From NCBI GenBank assembly GCA_035570275.1, contig DATMNI010000476.1, positions 1 to 64,000 of the forward strand: a stretch of DNA of 64,000 nt. The letters run 5' to 3'. A program made the position numbers and the translations under genes. Source of the stretch: DATMNI01 sp035570275 (lineage in GTDB: Bacteria; Acidobacteriota; Terriglobia; Bryobacterales; Bryobacteraceae). The notes beneath the pieces are model-generated. The model did no database searches. It worked only from the letters and a program-made list of their open reading frames with translations, and had not been told where the DNA came from. Of this stretch, positions 1 through 9,108 are shown piece by piece (the first letter of the stretch is position 1; every line of letters begins with the position of its first letter).

Positions 1-81
1 AAATGTTTTGATGCTGAGGATTGACGGATGACCGCGCCTTCGGCGAGGATGAAGTCGCCGGCCCTTACAACCGGCCAAAAC

Positions 82-103
82 TCAGAAAACTAACGTTTTC
101 TGA
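82..103. repeat. Perfect hairpin, 9-bp stem and 4-nt loop
   Basis: TCAGAAAAC, then TAAC, then GTTTTCTGA form a perfect stem-loop. It contains the stop codon of the truncated glycosyltransferase fragment and has no adjacent T-run. It could be the scar of an inserted element or a stabilising mRNA end; the sequence does not decide. Confidence 0.5.
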
Positions 104-239
104 TGACCGGCAACACTTCGCGGCGCTGAAGGACAACCGCGAGGTCCGCCGCCCAACTTTCCACGCCCCGGCGTATGTGTCCTAATCCAGAAGACGCGAT
201 CGCGACCCTTAACTTCGTTCGAACTTCATTCATATTCAT
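90..239 (-). pseudogene. N-terminal fragment of a GT4 glycosyltransferase
   Basis: Read from ATG 239 (or the in-frame ATG at 233), 49 codons begin MNMNEVRTKLRVAIASSGLG and then give a RRGVESWAADLA stretch. I recognise this as the N-terminal Rossmann start of a family 4 glycosyltransferase. The frame stops at TAG 92-90, inside a perfect hairpin (82-103), and no frame downstream to position 1 resumes an obvious glycosyltransferase. It starts just after the end of the preceding decayed GT4, so it was the next gene of the exopolysaccharide operon. It may be a genuine truncation or an insertion boundary; the rest, if it survives, lies left of the window. Confidence 0.5.
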
Positions 240-251
240 TCCTCTGCAACA

Positions 252-1455
252 CTACGCGAGTAAACGCCGGTAGACCGCCTACGTTGCGGCCACCATCTGG
301 TCCAGCCGGAAATAACGTCAGTACGCCGGCGAGCGTTCTCTGCCATGCTGGCCCTCTCAGACGCATTGCCTGCGAGCCGGAGGATTGCGTCGCTTAACGC
401 CGGGAGATTACGCGGTGGAACCACGTAGCCGGTTTCGCCATGGACCACACATTCGCGGACGCCGCCTACGCCCGAAGCCACAACCGGACTGCCGACCGCA
501 CTCGCCTCCAGGATTGCCAGTGGCATTGCCTCGCAAAGTGATGGCTGGACATAGATGTCCATACTTTCGAGAAAGCCGCTGACGTTGTCGGTAAAGCCCT
601 GGAATCTCACTTGGTCCGACGCGCCGAGGGCGATCGCCAGTTCGGTGAGGGAATCCAACAGCGGCCCTCGTCCGGCAATCCGAACCACGGCTTCAGGGTG
701 ATGCTTCCGGATTTGTGGCAACACGCGTACAAGATATTCGTAGCCCTTCGCCTGCTCCAGGCGGCCCATGCTACCGATGACGAACTTGCCAACGAGACCT
801 TGGTCACGTTTGGCTTCGTCGAGGCTCAGCCTTCGCTTCAATCGACTTACATCGACTCTGTTGTGAATCACCGTGATACGCTCACGGGCCCATCCGCGAA
901 GTCTGCACGGTGTATCCAATCCCGCGCTGTGGCTTCGCTAACCGAGATGCTGTGGTGAAGGGCTCTCATGCTGGTCATTTCAAGTAGACGATACTTCCAG
1001 CCGCTGCGCCGGGTTAGTAAGTCGTAAGTGGAGTCCACATGCCAAATAGCGATGACGCGCGGGACATTAGCAAGGCGGGCGGCAATCGGTGCAGGCTCCG
1101 CCCCAGCGTTATTGGAATGAGGCAAATCAAGACGCCGCTGGATGAATAAGCGCCGCAGCGTAGCCACCTCACGCCCCAAACCGACCGCCCACGCCAACGC
1201 GGATGGCATCGCAACCCGTCGGCGGTACTTGACGGTCGTAGAGCCTGGTGTAACTCGCTGGGGCTTCGAATCAGACAGCGTCACAATCTCCGCGCCAAGC
1301 GCTCGCACATCCTCGTGCCAAGCGCGGCGCACAGGCGCGAAAAAGACGGGCTGAAACTCCTCGCGATTGAGACCGCGGAGCAGGCTGAGAAGATACCGTG
1401 TCGTGCCGCCTGAAGTTTCGCTATCGTCGTAATATCCAATGATGTATTTCGCCAT
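252..1455 (-). pseudogene. GT4 glycosyltransferase, decayed
   Basis: The N-terminal half (1455 to about 898) begins MAKYIIGYYDDSETSGGTTR and carries a normal GT4 acceptor-side domain. The C-terminal half has the donor-site GT4 pattern SLCEAMPLAILEASAVGSPV followed by VVASGVGGV. The halves are in different frames: at about 898 one base is missing, and restoring it joins ARDWIHRADF to RGWARERITVIHNRVD. Near 315 the frame shifts again, so the natural end (FRLDQMVAAT then AVYRRLLA) is read out of frame, and in that restored frame a TAG sits at 279-281 where GAG is expected. Three independent lesions argue for a dead gene rather than one sequencing error. It is the penultimate visible gene of the minus-strand exopolysaccharide operon, 22 nt after the GT2 gene. 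Confidence 0.75.
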
Positions 1456-1477
1456 TCACTTTAGAACCGAAGGGTAA

Positions 1478-2392
1478 TCAAGAACCAGGGAGTTTGCCTG
1501 GACCTGCCCGAAACCCAGAGGTCACCGCCGCCCGCACCTCTAACACGAGGGTCCTGATGCGTCGATCAGGCACCGGCCACTCACTGAGTGATCGCATCAA
1601 GTACGTCATGGCGGGCTCACCGTACTCCCTGGCCGATATTGCAGCGCGATAGTAGAGCACACCCTTAATGCGTCGCCGCCACAATGCGCGCTTGATGCCG
1701 GACAAATCTGACACAAGAGTCTTATCGACTATTGTCAAGGTCTTTGGTAGCATCTGCCTATAATCTCTACTGCTACTCGTATTCAGCTCGTAGTAGTGCG
1801 TCAGAGGCTGCGATACTTCGACTGCGGAGTATGCCCTCAGAAAGCGGACAAAACATTCCCAATCTTCACAGCTCGCACCCTTTAGGCTCTCGTCGAACCC
1901 GCCCAGGCGGAGCAATTCCGCTCTACGAGCAATCACCACGGACGGTGGAAATGGATTTCGCAGACGGCTCGCCGGCCAGACGTCGGCAAGCGGCAAGTGT
2001 TTTAACTGTTTCGCCCCATCAATCCTGTGAAACCAGTAAGCCGAGTAGCAAAGTGCAGCCCCGGGGTCTGACTGAAGGGCTGATATCTGAAGTTCTAGTT
2101 TTGACGGTATCCATTCATCATCATGATCCAGAAATGCGATCCACGACGAGGCGGCATGCTTAATCCCGGCATTGCGAGCTGCGGCCACACCGCTGTTCCG
2201 CTGAAGTATATACCGAACGCGAGCGCCATAGCCAGCCACGATATCGGCTGTCGCATCCGTGGAACCGTCATCAATAACGATTAGCTCATCAACAGGGTGC
2301 GTTTGAGCGAGTACGCTTTCGATGGAGCGGCGGATAACGGCTGCTCCATTATATACGGGTATCACGGCCGTGACGCTGAAGTCTGCTTTCAT
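1478..2392 (-). CDS. Family 2 glycosyltransferase
   Basis: Adds a sugar from a nucleotide-sugar donor to the growing exopolysaccharide repeat unit on the cytoplasmic side. About 304 aa; the GT-A fold begins at once with VTAVIPVYNGAAVIRRSIES, then the DDGSTD motif and the metal-binding FLDHDDEW motif near residue 95. I chose ATG 2392 because GGGAG lies 7-8 nt upstream and the homologous part starts there; a longer reading frame to 2626 has no family similarity and would run into the gene upstream. A 224-nt gap separates it from the preceding GT4, the only sizeable break in the operon. Acceptor and donor cannot be told from sequence. Confidence 0.85.
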   Translation of the reverse strand: MKADFSVTAVIPVYNGAAVIRRSIESVLAQTHPVDELIVIDDGSTDATADIVAGYGARVRYILQRNSGVAAARNAGIKHAASSWIAFLDHDDEWIPSKLELQISALQSDPGAALCYSAYWFHRIDGAKQLKHLPLADVWPASRLRNPFPPSVVIARRAELLRLGGFDESLKGASCEDWECFVRFLRAYSAVEVSQPLTHYYELNTSSSRDYRQMLPKTLTIVDKTLVSDLSGIKRALWRRRIKGVLYYRAAISAREYGEPAMTYLMRSLSEWPVPDRRIRTLVLEVRAAVTSGFRAGPGKLPGS

Positions 2393-2616
2393 TGGTTTCT
2401 CCCTGCGTGTTGACATATCCTTTTTAGGCCTTCTGCAGTTGGAATCACCTGCCGCCATCCGATTCGCCTTTAAGCGTTCGGTTTGTCGAAACTTCTGTGC
2501 TTTCCACTCGGGTACCGCCCTATATGGCGGGTCGGCACAGCCCGGCGCGTGATCGCTGGTGATTAGCACTGAGTAAACAAGCTTGGCAGTGAGTGTCAGC
2601 AGATTCGGTATCTCCG

Positions 2617-3819
2617 CTATAAACACGATGCCAATTGGTGTTGCCGTGTCGTTCCCAGCACCTGTTCACAGATTGCGAACAGTTCCTTGCCAACATCGTC
2701 CCAACCGCGGTGTGAGTGTGCGGCGATGGCCTGGTCGTCCCATGGTCGATTTAGGGCTGACTCCAGGGCCTGGCAAAGCGCCGCCGGGTCGTGCGGTCTG
2801 GTCAGGATGCCGCAGTTCTCATCGACCAATTCCGGCACACCGCCCACATCGGTGGCCACGACGGGGCGTCCGGAGGAGAGCGCCTCAATTACTACACTCG
2901 GACAGCCCTCCGAGTAGCTTGGAAGGCAAAGCAGATTTGCAGCCGCCAGCCATCTGGCAACTGTTTCTGGAGGAAATCCGCCGAGCAACCGCACGCGTTC
3001 CGGCATGTTCTGTGCAGCCTGGGACCGCAATTCTTCCATTAGATATCCTTCGCCGATACAGGCGAGTTCCAACCGCGGATGGGTGCGGGCGAGCCCGGCA
3101 ACAGCCTGAAAGAGCTCACGCAAGCCTTTCAGTGGAATCAGGCGGCCCACAAACAATACGAGTTCGGCGTCCGGGCGGATGCCGAGTTCGGACCGCGCCT
3201 GGCAACGATCGGAGGGCCGGAACATAGTGGCGTCGCAGCCATTCGGAATGGCGGCGATCCGGTCCGGCGAGGCACCCAGCCTGATCGCCTGATGGCAGAG
3301 TTCCTGGCTGACACCGGTTACGAAATCGGCACGACGCAGGACTCGCCGTACTGCCAACCTGGTTATCCCGCGTGTCATGCGCACATCGGATCCCAGCAGA
3401 CCAACGACCACGGGAACATCGAGGCGGCTGCCCACGCGGATTGCCGCGTCGCCCTCCGGATAAGCAAAAAAGCCAAGAATGAGATCGGGTCGGTTCTGCG
3501 CAAGGATGGGCAGTAAGCCTTGGGCACAGGATCTGCCATTCCATGGACGGCTGAGCACCGGGAGCGCGGGATACCGTACATAGTGGATGCTGGAATCCCT
3601 TTCCACTCCTCCACCGGCCGGCGGCGCGTATTGGAACCGCCTCGGCTGCAACACTCGAAGGGATGGGTATAACGGATCGACGCAGTATATATCCACATCG
3701 GCATAGGCCCGCAGAGCTTCCATCCTGTGATACAACGGTATACCCCGGTGAGGCTGCTCGGCGCTAGGGAAGAAATGGCTGATGGCGGCAATTCGCGGTC
3801 TGTGATTTATCGTAGTCAT
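2617..3819 (-). CDS. Family 4 glycosyltransferase
   Basis: Retaining GT-B glycosyltransferase of 400 aa, probably building the exopolysaccharide unit. The N-terminal domain has ISHFFPSAEQPHRGIPLYHR, typical of GT4. The C-terminal donor domain has LVLFVGRLIPLKG and the E-x7-E region SEGCPSVVIEALSSGRPVVA. Its ATG overlaps the stop of the upstream GT4 by 4 nt (ATGA, 3816-3819), indicating translational coupling inside the long operon. The donor sugar is unknown. Confidence 0.85.
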   Translation of the reverse strand: MTTINHRPRIAAISHFFPSAEQPHRGIPLYHRMEALRAYADVDIYCVDPLYPSLRVLQPRRFQYAPPAGGGVERDSSIHYVRYPALPVLSRPWNGRSCAQGLLPILAQNRPDLILGFFAYPEGDAAIRVGSRLDVPVVVGLLGSDVRMTRGITRLAVRRVLRRADFVTGVSQELCHQAIRLGASPDRIAAIPNGCDATMFRPSDRCQARSELGIRPDAELVLFVGRLIPLKGLRELFQAVAGLARTHPRLELACIGEGYLMEELRSQAAQNMPERVRLLGGFPPETVARWLAAANLLCLPSYSEGCPSVVIEALSSGRPVVATDVGGVPELVDENCGILTRPHDPAALCQALESALNRPWDDQAIAAHSHRGWDDVGKELFAICEQVLGTTRQHQLASCL

Positions 3820-4943
3820 GCAACGAACCTTCTCGCCAGGCCTCTGCCGAGCAATTCCCTATATACCTGTTCGTACTTATCGGCTGTCCGATCGATTCCA
3901 TACCTCCGCCGGACGATGGCGTTTGCCGCCGCCCCCATGGCCGCGAGGTCCGCATTCGCCATACGGAGCATTTGCGCCGCCAGCGCTTTTGAGTCATGTG
4001 GCGGGCCATAAAAGGCCACCTCATTTTCCGGCGCAACCTCTGGAATCCCGCCGACCCGGGTCGAGACAGACGGTAAGCCGCTCGCCATCGCTTCCAACAG
4101 CGCGACGGGCAGTCCCTCGCTCAGTGACGACATCACGAACACGTCCAGCGTACTCAGAAAGCCGGGGATATCGTGAACGGCGCCATGCAGGTGCACGCTT
4201 GGGTCAAGCCGGAGCGCGGCGATTCGCTCCACAATGCGCGGGCGCATTTCGCCATCGCCGGCAATATGAAGTTCCGCCGCGGGACACTGGGCGGCCACAC
4301 GGGCAAATGCCTCAACCATGGTGATATGGTCTTTCACCGGAGCCAGCCGCGCTACGGTGCCAAAGCGCAACGACGGGAGGCGCGAACCGGGCGTGGCCCG
4401 CCGTGAAGCGAACCGATCGACTGGAATGCCGTTCAGAATAACCCGGCACTTTTTCCCCGGAAAGCCCCCATTGGCCAAGTGATATTGCCTGGTCTCGTCC
4501 GAAACCATGGCGACGGCGCCGGTCCAGCGCAAGGAAGACCGAAACAGGCGGTTCAGCCGTTGGTCGTTCTTGGAGGCATCCCAGCCATGCTGCCCGTGTT
4601 CGGTATTCACGATAACGGGAACGCGTGCCAATACGGCGGCCGCGACGCCGTAATGATGCACCGGAGCATTGTGAGTGTGTAGTACCTCCACACGGCTGGT
4701 GCGCAATTGATCTGCAATGCGCCAGGCCACACCCGGCGAGAATCCCGGCGTCTTCTCGAACGCGTATACGGGGACTCCAAATTCTTCTGCCTGAGGCGCC
4801 AGTGTGCCCTTGCGCCAGAGGCAACAGATCCGGGCATCATGGCCGGCGGTGCGTTGCTGCCGGGCCAGGTCGATGACCATCCTCTCCAGGCCGCCGACGT
4901 CGAGGCTCAAGACGAGATGAGTAATCGCAAGCCGCTCGTTCAC
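3816..4943 (-). CDS. Family 4 glycosyltransferase, PEP-CTERM/EPS type
   Basis: GT-B glycosyltransferase of about 375 aa starting ITHLVLSLDVGGLERMVIDL. That opening resembles the sugar transferases associated with exosortase A loci (TIGR03088-like, from memory). The donor-binding motif is SEGLPVALLEAMASGLPSVS. I set the start at GTG 4943: it overlaps the methyltransferase stop as GTGA and has AGGGGA 6-7 nt upstream. Extending to ATG 5045 would bury about 100 nt in the previous gene. Both neighbours overlap by 4 nt. Confidence 0.83.
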   Translation of the reverse strand: MNERLAITHLVLSLDVGGLERMVIDLARQQRTAGHDARICCLWRKGTLAPQAEEFGVPVYAFEKTPGFSPGVAWRIADQLRTSRVEVLHTHNAPVHHYGVAAAVLARVPVIVNTEHGQHGWDASKNDQRLNRLFRSSLRWTGAVAMVSDETRQYHLANGGFPGKKCRVILNGIPVDRFASRRATPGSRLPSLRFGTVARLAPVKDHITMVEAFARVAAQCPAAELHIAGDGEMRPRIVERIAALRLDPSVHLHGAVHDIPGFLSTLDVFVMSSLSEGLPVALLEAMASGLPSVSTRVGGIPEVAPENEVAFYGPPHDSKALAAQMLRMANADLAAMGAAANAIVRRRYGIDRTADKYEQVYRELLGRGLARRFVA

Positions 4944-5551
4944 AGCGTTCCCCTGGTTTTTGGGCGGCATAAGGCCAATAAGAACTTTCCGTACTTGAGC
5001 GAAAGCGGCAGGTTCCTTAGAGCGCGTTCCCAATACACGCTCCAACTGCCAAGAGACATGTAAAGGGGATAGGTCTTAGGAAGGTAGATCCAAAACCCGT
5101 GCATCTGTTCCACGGTGAAAAATGGTTCCAGTTCGTCCCGAAATTCCTCAGGCAAATAGCGATTGAAGTAAACGTTGTCCTCCCATCCTTCCTTCGGCGC
5201 CCCTTTCCGCCGGAATCGAAAGCTGAAGTGCATTGTGGTTGCAACGAACCGGCCCTCCGGCTTCAGGATGCGGGCCATTTCGCTCAAATAGGCGGATCTA
5301 CGGTCCGAGCCATGCATGTGAGGGAGGACCTGGGCGCTGATGGCGCGGTCGAAGCTTCGCGCGGGAATGGAAAAGGAGCGTTCCGTGTCACGCAGGACCG
5401 CGAGCGATGCGTCGTCGAAGCGGGGAAGGAGTTCAGAGCGAAAGGAACCCGCGTCCAGGACGTTCAGGCCGGCACATGTGCCGACCGCTGCCCGAATGGC
5501 GTCCCGTTCTGCCCGGCGGGCAGAGGCGATGAATGCGTCGTCGTTTGTCAT
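4940..5551 (-). CDS. SAM-dependent methyltransferase, class I type
   Basis: 203 aa. The core reads LNVLDAGSFRSELLPRF, then FDRAISAQVLPHM and LSEMARILKPEGRFVA, the usual order of motif I, the post-III acidic/aromatic segment and the LKPGG-like turn of Methyltransf_11 enzymes. Motif I lacks the classical GxGxG glycines, so SAM binding is not assured. Within the exopolysaccharide operon it may methylate a sugar or the chain end. It overlaps flippase and GT4 by 4 nt on each side. Confidence 0.7.
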   Translation of the reverse strand: MTNDDAFIASARRAERDAIRAAVGTCAGLNVLDAGSFRSELLPRFDDASLAVLRDTERSFSIPARSFDRAISAQVLPHMHGSDRRSAYLSEMARILKPEGRFVATTMHFSFRFRRKGAPKEGWEDNVYFNRYLPEEFRDELEPFFTVEQMHGFWIYLPKTYPLYMSLGSWSVYWERALRNLPLSLKYGKFLLALCRPKTRGTL

Positions 5552-7083
5552 AAGATCTCCTCTGATGTTGCTGGGATCAAGATGCGAATGCCGTTGCTCA
5601 TCATGTTGCGCACGGGCCGGGGAAAGCGATTGCCGACCTGTTCGAGGCGCCTTCTGTCGACCGCGTCCAGGCTTCGTGTGAGGCGCAGCATCACCAGGAA
5701 GACAATGGCTCCGGCTGTTGGACCCATCAACAGGGTTGCAGCGGGGGACAGGCCACGGGTAGCGAATACGAATACGATTGCTCCCATCGCAAGGCCAGCT
5801 ACTCCAGCCCGGGCTAGTTGCTTGACAGGCAGGCGGAAATGCAGCGTTTTCCGGGCGATTCCCATGAGAACCGCGGCGGCAAAGATTTGTGCGGCGCCAT
5901 TAGCGATCACAGCGCCCGTGGCGCCCCAGCGCGGTATCAGAACCGCATCAAGTACCAAATCCACAGCCGCAGTGACCAACATCCAGCGGACGACCAGCGC
6001 CTGCCGATCTTTGGCAGCGAGACCGTTGGTTAAAGGCGGTATGAGCGCTTTGGGGATAGCGAGAACAGCAGCGATGGAGAGGAGCGGTATGACAGCGACA
6101 TAGCGTTGACCGTAAAGCAACAAAAGGAGCGGCGCGCTGAGCACCGCCACACCGATATGTATGGGGATAGCCATCAGGGCGTGGTAGCGGATGGCGGTTG
6201 TCACCATGGAACCCAAAGACTTCTGATTGCGGCCGAACTGAGCCATGAGGCTGGACGCGGTTGCGGCGCCGAACACCTGGGAAGCGACCTGGAGTTTTTC
6301 CGTGAGATTGAACGCTACCGAGTAGAATGCGATCTGACGGGCGTCGGTCCAGAAATGCTTGAGGAAAAACATTTCGGAGCGGTCCCACACAATGAGGGAC
6401 AGCAACAGCAGGATGACGCTGTTCTTGGAAAAAGAGAGCATGCGGCCGCGGAGGTGCTCGGGTAGAGGCGTCTCCGGCCATTGCCGCACCCGACGCAGCG
6501 TAGGGATCAGCCTGACAGCCAGTTCGGCCGCGCGAGAAGTCATCACGCCTATTCCGAGGCCAACCAACCCCCACCCGAAATGCAGCGTCAGCACTACAAA
6601 GACGGTATACGTGAAGGTGGAGACGAGCGAGCCGGGAACGTTGCCCATGAGGTTCTCCGAAGCCACATTCGCCTGGGCGGCAATTGAGCCCATCATGTGC
6701 GGAAAGTTGCTGCCAATGAGCAATGCGGCTACGGTAAGGTACTGGCGGTCCCCGAAAGCGCAATAGAAGCCCAAGGTTGTCAGTGTGATCACGAGACTGA
6801 GGTATGCCTGAAGCCGGAACGTCTTGAAGAAGACCGCCCTCGCGACGCCGGGTTCCCCTCGTCCAAGGTACTCGGCCATAAATTTGGCGGCCGTGGCGGG
6901 AATGCCGAGGCTCCCGAGTGACGAAGAAAACGACATCAGCATACCCACAAATACGAACTGGCCCAGTTCTTCCGGGCCGAGCGCCCGGGCGATGGCGATG
7001 CTGGTAAACAGGGCCGCGATAAAGCCGGTGCCCATTTCCAGCCCGTACCAGAACGTATTGCGGGAAATCGTGTTTGCGTTCAT
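5548..7083 (-). CDS. Polysaccharide flippase (Wzx/MATE-like, MOP superfamily)
   Basis: About 511 aa with 12-14 predicted hydrophobic segments throughout and the Wzx-like start NTISRNTFWYGLEMGTGFIA, then ARALGPEELGQFVFVGML. It would move lipid-linked repeat units across the inner membrane before polymerisation. ATG 7083 lies 5 nt after the stop of the ligase gene; a longer reading frame upstream would be inside that gene and has no family similarity. Its stop overlaps the methyltransferase start (ATGA). Confidence 0.87.
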   Translation of the reverse strand: MNANTISRNTFWYGLEMGTGFIAALFTSIAIARALGPEELGQFVFVGMLMSFSSSLGSLGIPATAAKFMAEYLGRGEPGVARAVFFKTFRLQAYLSLVITLTTLGFYCAFGDRQYLTVAALLIGSNFPHMMGSIAAQANVASENLMGNVPGSLVSTFTYTVFVVLTLHFGWGLVGLGIGVMTSRAAELAVRLIPTLRRVRQWPETPLPEHLRGRMLSFSKNSVILLLLSLIVWDRSEMFFLKHFWTDARQIAFYSVAFNLTEKLQVASQVFGAATASSLMAQFGRNQKSLGSMVTTAIRYHALMAIPIHIGVAVLSAPLLLLLYGQRYVAVIPLLSIAAVLAIPKALIPPLTNGLAAKDRQALVVRWMLVTAAVDLVLDAVLIPRWGATGAVIANGAAQIFAAAVLMGIARKTLHFRLPVKQLARAGVAGLAMGAIVFVFATRGLSPAATLLMGPTAGAIVFLVMLRLTRSLDAVDRRRLEQVGNRFPRPVRNMMSNGIRILIPATSEEIL

Positions 7084-7088
7084 TGGAA

Positions 7089-8399
7089 TCAGACGTGCCT
7101 CACGCGCATGAGAGCGTAAATCAGAGCGATGCTGGCTACTTCGAAGACGGCAGCACGCCTGAGAACCCATGAGAATCGCGGGGCAACAACGGGCTGATCG
7201 CGTGCATGGGCGATTTCGACCAGAGCGGCGCTCATGCCAAGAAGAATGTAGAGGCCCAGACTGTAAGTCCGTGACAAGAAGAATGCCGCCGCGAGGAAGC
7301 TGTAAAGAGAAAGATGCATGGCGCGAGCCCACCGGCGCACGTCCAACTCCTCGGGTGATTCGCCGTCTTCGAGGGAGGCGAGCTCCGCGTGGCTAACTCC
7401 CAACATAGCGAGCCATACAAGGTAGCCGGCCAGGCCAAGTTCGGCAAAACAGAGTACGAAAGAATTGTGAGCGGTCAGCTCATGATTCTCAGTGAAGAAG
7501 TTATAGCCAACCCCGAAGACGGGATTGCCACGCAGCATTTGCAGTCCTGCACTCCAGGCATCAAGGCGCCCTTCGCCGGATGCGTCGCTGCTGGAAACGG
7601 CCCTTCCACCGCTGACATTGGCGGCGAGGGCAACCATGACCAACAGGGCACCGGCCAGCGCGGCCTTGGTGTTCCCAAGCCGCTTACGAGCAGCGACCAG
7701 CACCAAGACCAAGAGGCTGAAGACTGCACCGCGCGAATGCGTGAGATAGACGGCTATCAGGAAGATCGCAACAGGAACGTGCACAAGCACGAGGTTCCGG
7801 AGCCGCCGTCCGCGACGCCAAGCCAATGCTACGAAAGGGAGGGCCATCACCAGCGCCTGGCCCAGATCATTTGGGTCATTGAGGAACCCGAGTGCGCGAA
7901 TGCGGAGCAAGCCTTGCGGTTTCGACTGATCCTGGTCATCCACTGGGGCGTCGTTTTGCGAGTCAACGCCTTGATTCAGGACGAACACCTCCGCCTGATA
8001 TCCGTAGTGGTACGCGGCGAAGGACTGAGCCACGATTACCAACAGGGCCAGAACGATGGAGACAGCTAAGATCCGGAGGCGGCGAATGGAATCGACAGTA
8101 ATGACGATACAGAAGAAAACGGCGGCGGTTAAGCCGAAATCCTCGAAGGCCAACCAGGCGCCGCCGAGCCAGCCCGTGGCGATGCGAGAAACCACGATCA
8201 TAACGGTAAACGTGGTTACTAGCAGGACATCGCGGCTTTTGAACCCCCAGCGGCCGCGGAGCAGGTACTTACAGCCCGCGGCCAGACCCGCCGCAAGGCC
8301 TAGCCAGAGCATGATGCGATAGGGAGCCAGGTCCAGGAATTGCTCGCCCGGCCGCAGGTAGGAAAATACGACATAGAATAGAGTGAGGAAATAGGGCAT
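7089..8399 (-). CDS. O-antigen ligase/polymerase family protein (Wzy_C)
   Basis: 436-aa multi-spanning membrane protein. The large periplasmic loop holds RALGFLNDPNDLGQALVMAL and the Wzy_C hallmark TAHNSFVLCFAELGLAGYLV, preceded by GVGYNFF. Such proteins polymerise flipped repeat units or ligate them to a carrier; those in exosortase A loci have been called putative O-glycosylation ligases, so transfer onto PEP-CTERM proteins is possible but unproven. It starts 1 nt after the acyltransferase stop and ends 5 nt before the flippase. Confidence 0.83.
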   Translation of the reverse strand: MPYFLTLFYVVFSYLRPGEQFLDLAPYRIMLWLGLAAGLAAGCKYLLRGRWGFKSRDVLLVTTFTVMIVVSRIATGWLGGAWLAFEDFGLTAAVFFCIVITVDSIRRLRILAVSIVLALLVIVAQSFAAYHYGYQAEVFVLNQGVDSQNDAPVDDQDQSKPQGLLRIRALGFLNDPNDLGQALVMALPFVALAWRRGRRLRNLVLVHVPVAIFLIAVYLTHSRGAVFSLLVLVLVAARKRLGNTKAALAGALLVMVALAANVSGGRAVSSSDASGEGRLDAWSAGLQMLRGNPVFGVGYNFFTENHELTAHNSFVLCFAELGLAGYLVWLAMLGVSHAELASLEDGESPEELDVRRWARAMHLSLYSFLAAAFFLSRTYSLGLYILLGMSAALVEIAHARDQPVVAPRFSWVLRRAAVFEVASIALIYALMRVRHV

Positions 8400-8400
8400 G

Positions 8401-9108
8401 TTAACGCTCCAATTCCTTCACCACGCGTGCGGGATTGCCGGCCACGACCGTGAACGGAGGGACGTCTTTCACTACCACACTCCCGGCGGCGACGATGGCG
8501 CCTTCCCCGATAGTGACTCCTTTTAGGATGTGACTACAGCGCCCGATCCACGCCCCACGGCAGATGCGTACGGAGCGGATGCCCTCGGGACGAGGGGGCA
8601 TTCCCTGAATGCGCGATTCCATATCGGTGGGATGGTTATCGTTGTCCGCAATGTAGCACTGGGCCGCGACCAAGACATCGTCTTCGATTACGATACCGCG
8701 GCTAACGCAGAGGGCGACCTGGTGGCCCAGAAAAACGCGGTTGCCGACGATTAATTCGGGATGGTCGAGGACTCGGCCGCTCACGATGGATAACGCCCCC
8801 GAAATGCGGACATCATCGCCGATGCGAATGTGGGTATGGCCGTTGATGTTGGGGAGGAGTTCCAAATACAAGCGTTTGCCGACGGATTCGCAGGCACTGC
8901 GGAACAACGGGCCGCGGTAGACGACGACGCATAGACGCAACCAGAGTTCAGACCAAATGCCGCGTAGCCACGCCACCACCTTCCAAAGCGGGACGAGGAG
9001 GTTGAAGACGGGGATTTCAACGGCCCAGAACGCCTTGATCGAGCTTTTGAGCCACCTGTAGAAGGGGGTTTCGGCGCGCTTGATTTTGAGGATGAATCCA
9101 ATCGTCAT
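8401..9108 (-). CDS. Hexapeptide-repeat acyltransferase (LbH fold)
   Basis: 235 aa. After about 75 residues of basic/hydrophobic N-terminus come left-handed beta-helix hexads: IGDDVRISGALSIVSG, VGNRVFLGHQVALCVS, IEDDVLVAAQCYIADNDNHP, then IGEGAIVAAGSVVVKDVPPF and AGNPARVVKELER. This is the WbbJ/NodL/maltose O-acetyltransferase pattern, with the likely catalytic His in NDNHP. It probably O-acetylates a sugar of the exopolysaccharide. It overlaps the upstream GT4 by 4 nt. Confidence 0.85.
   Translation of the reverse strand: MTIGFILKIKRAETPFYRWLKSSIKAFWAVEIPVFNLLVPLWKVVAWLRGIWSELWLRLCVVVYRGPLFRSACESVGKRLYLELLPNINGHTHIRIGDDVRISGALSIVSGRVLDHPELIVGNRVFLGHQVALCVSRGIVIEDDVLVAAQCYIADNDNHPTDMESRIQGMPPRPEGIRSVRICRGAWIGRCSHILKGVTIGEGAIVAAGSVVVKDVPPFTVVAGNPARVVKELER

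Noticed and set aside
1732..2163. Plus-strand 143-codon frame
   Set aside because: Shadow of the GT2 gene; no similarity to known proteins and no ribosome binding site.
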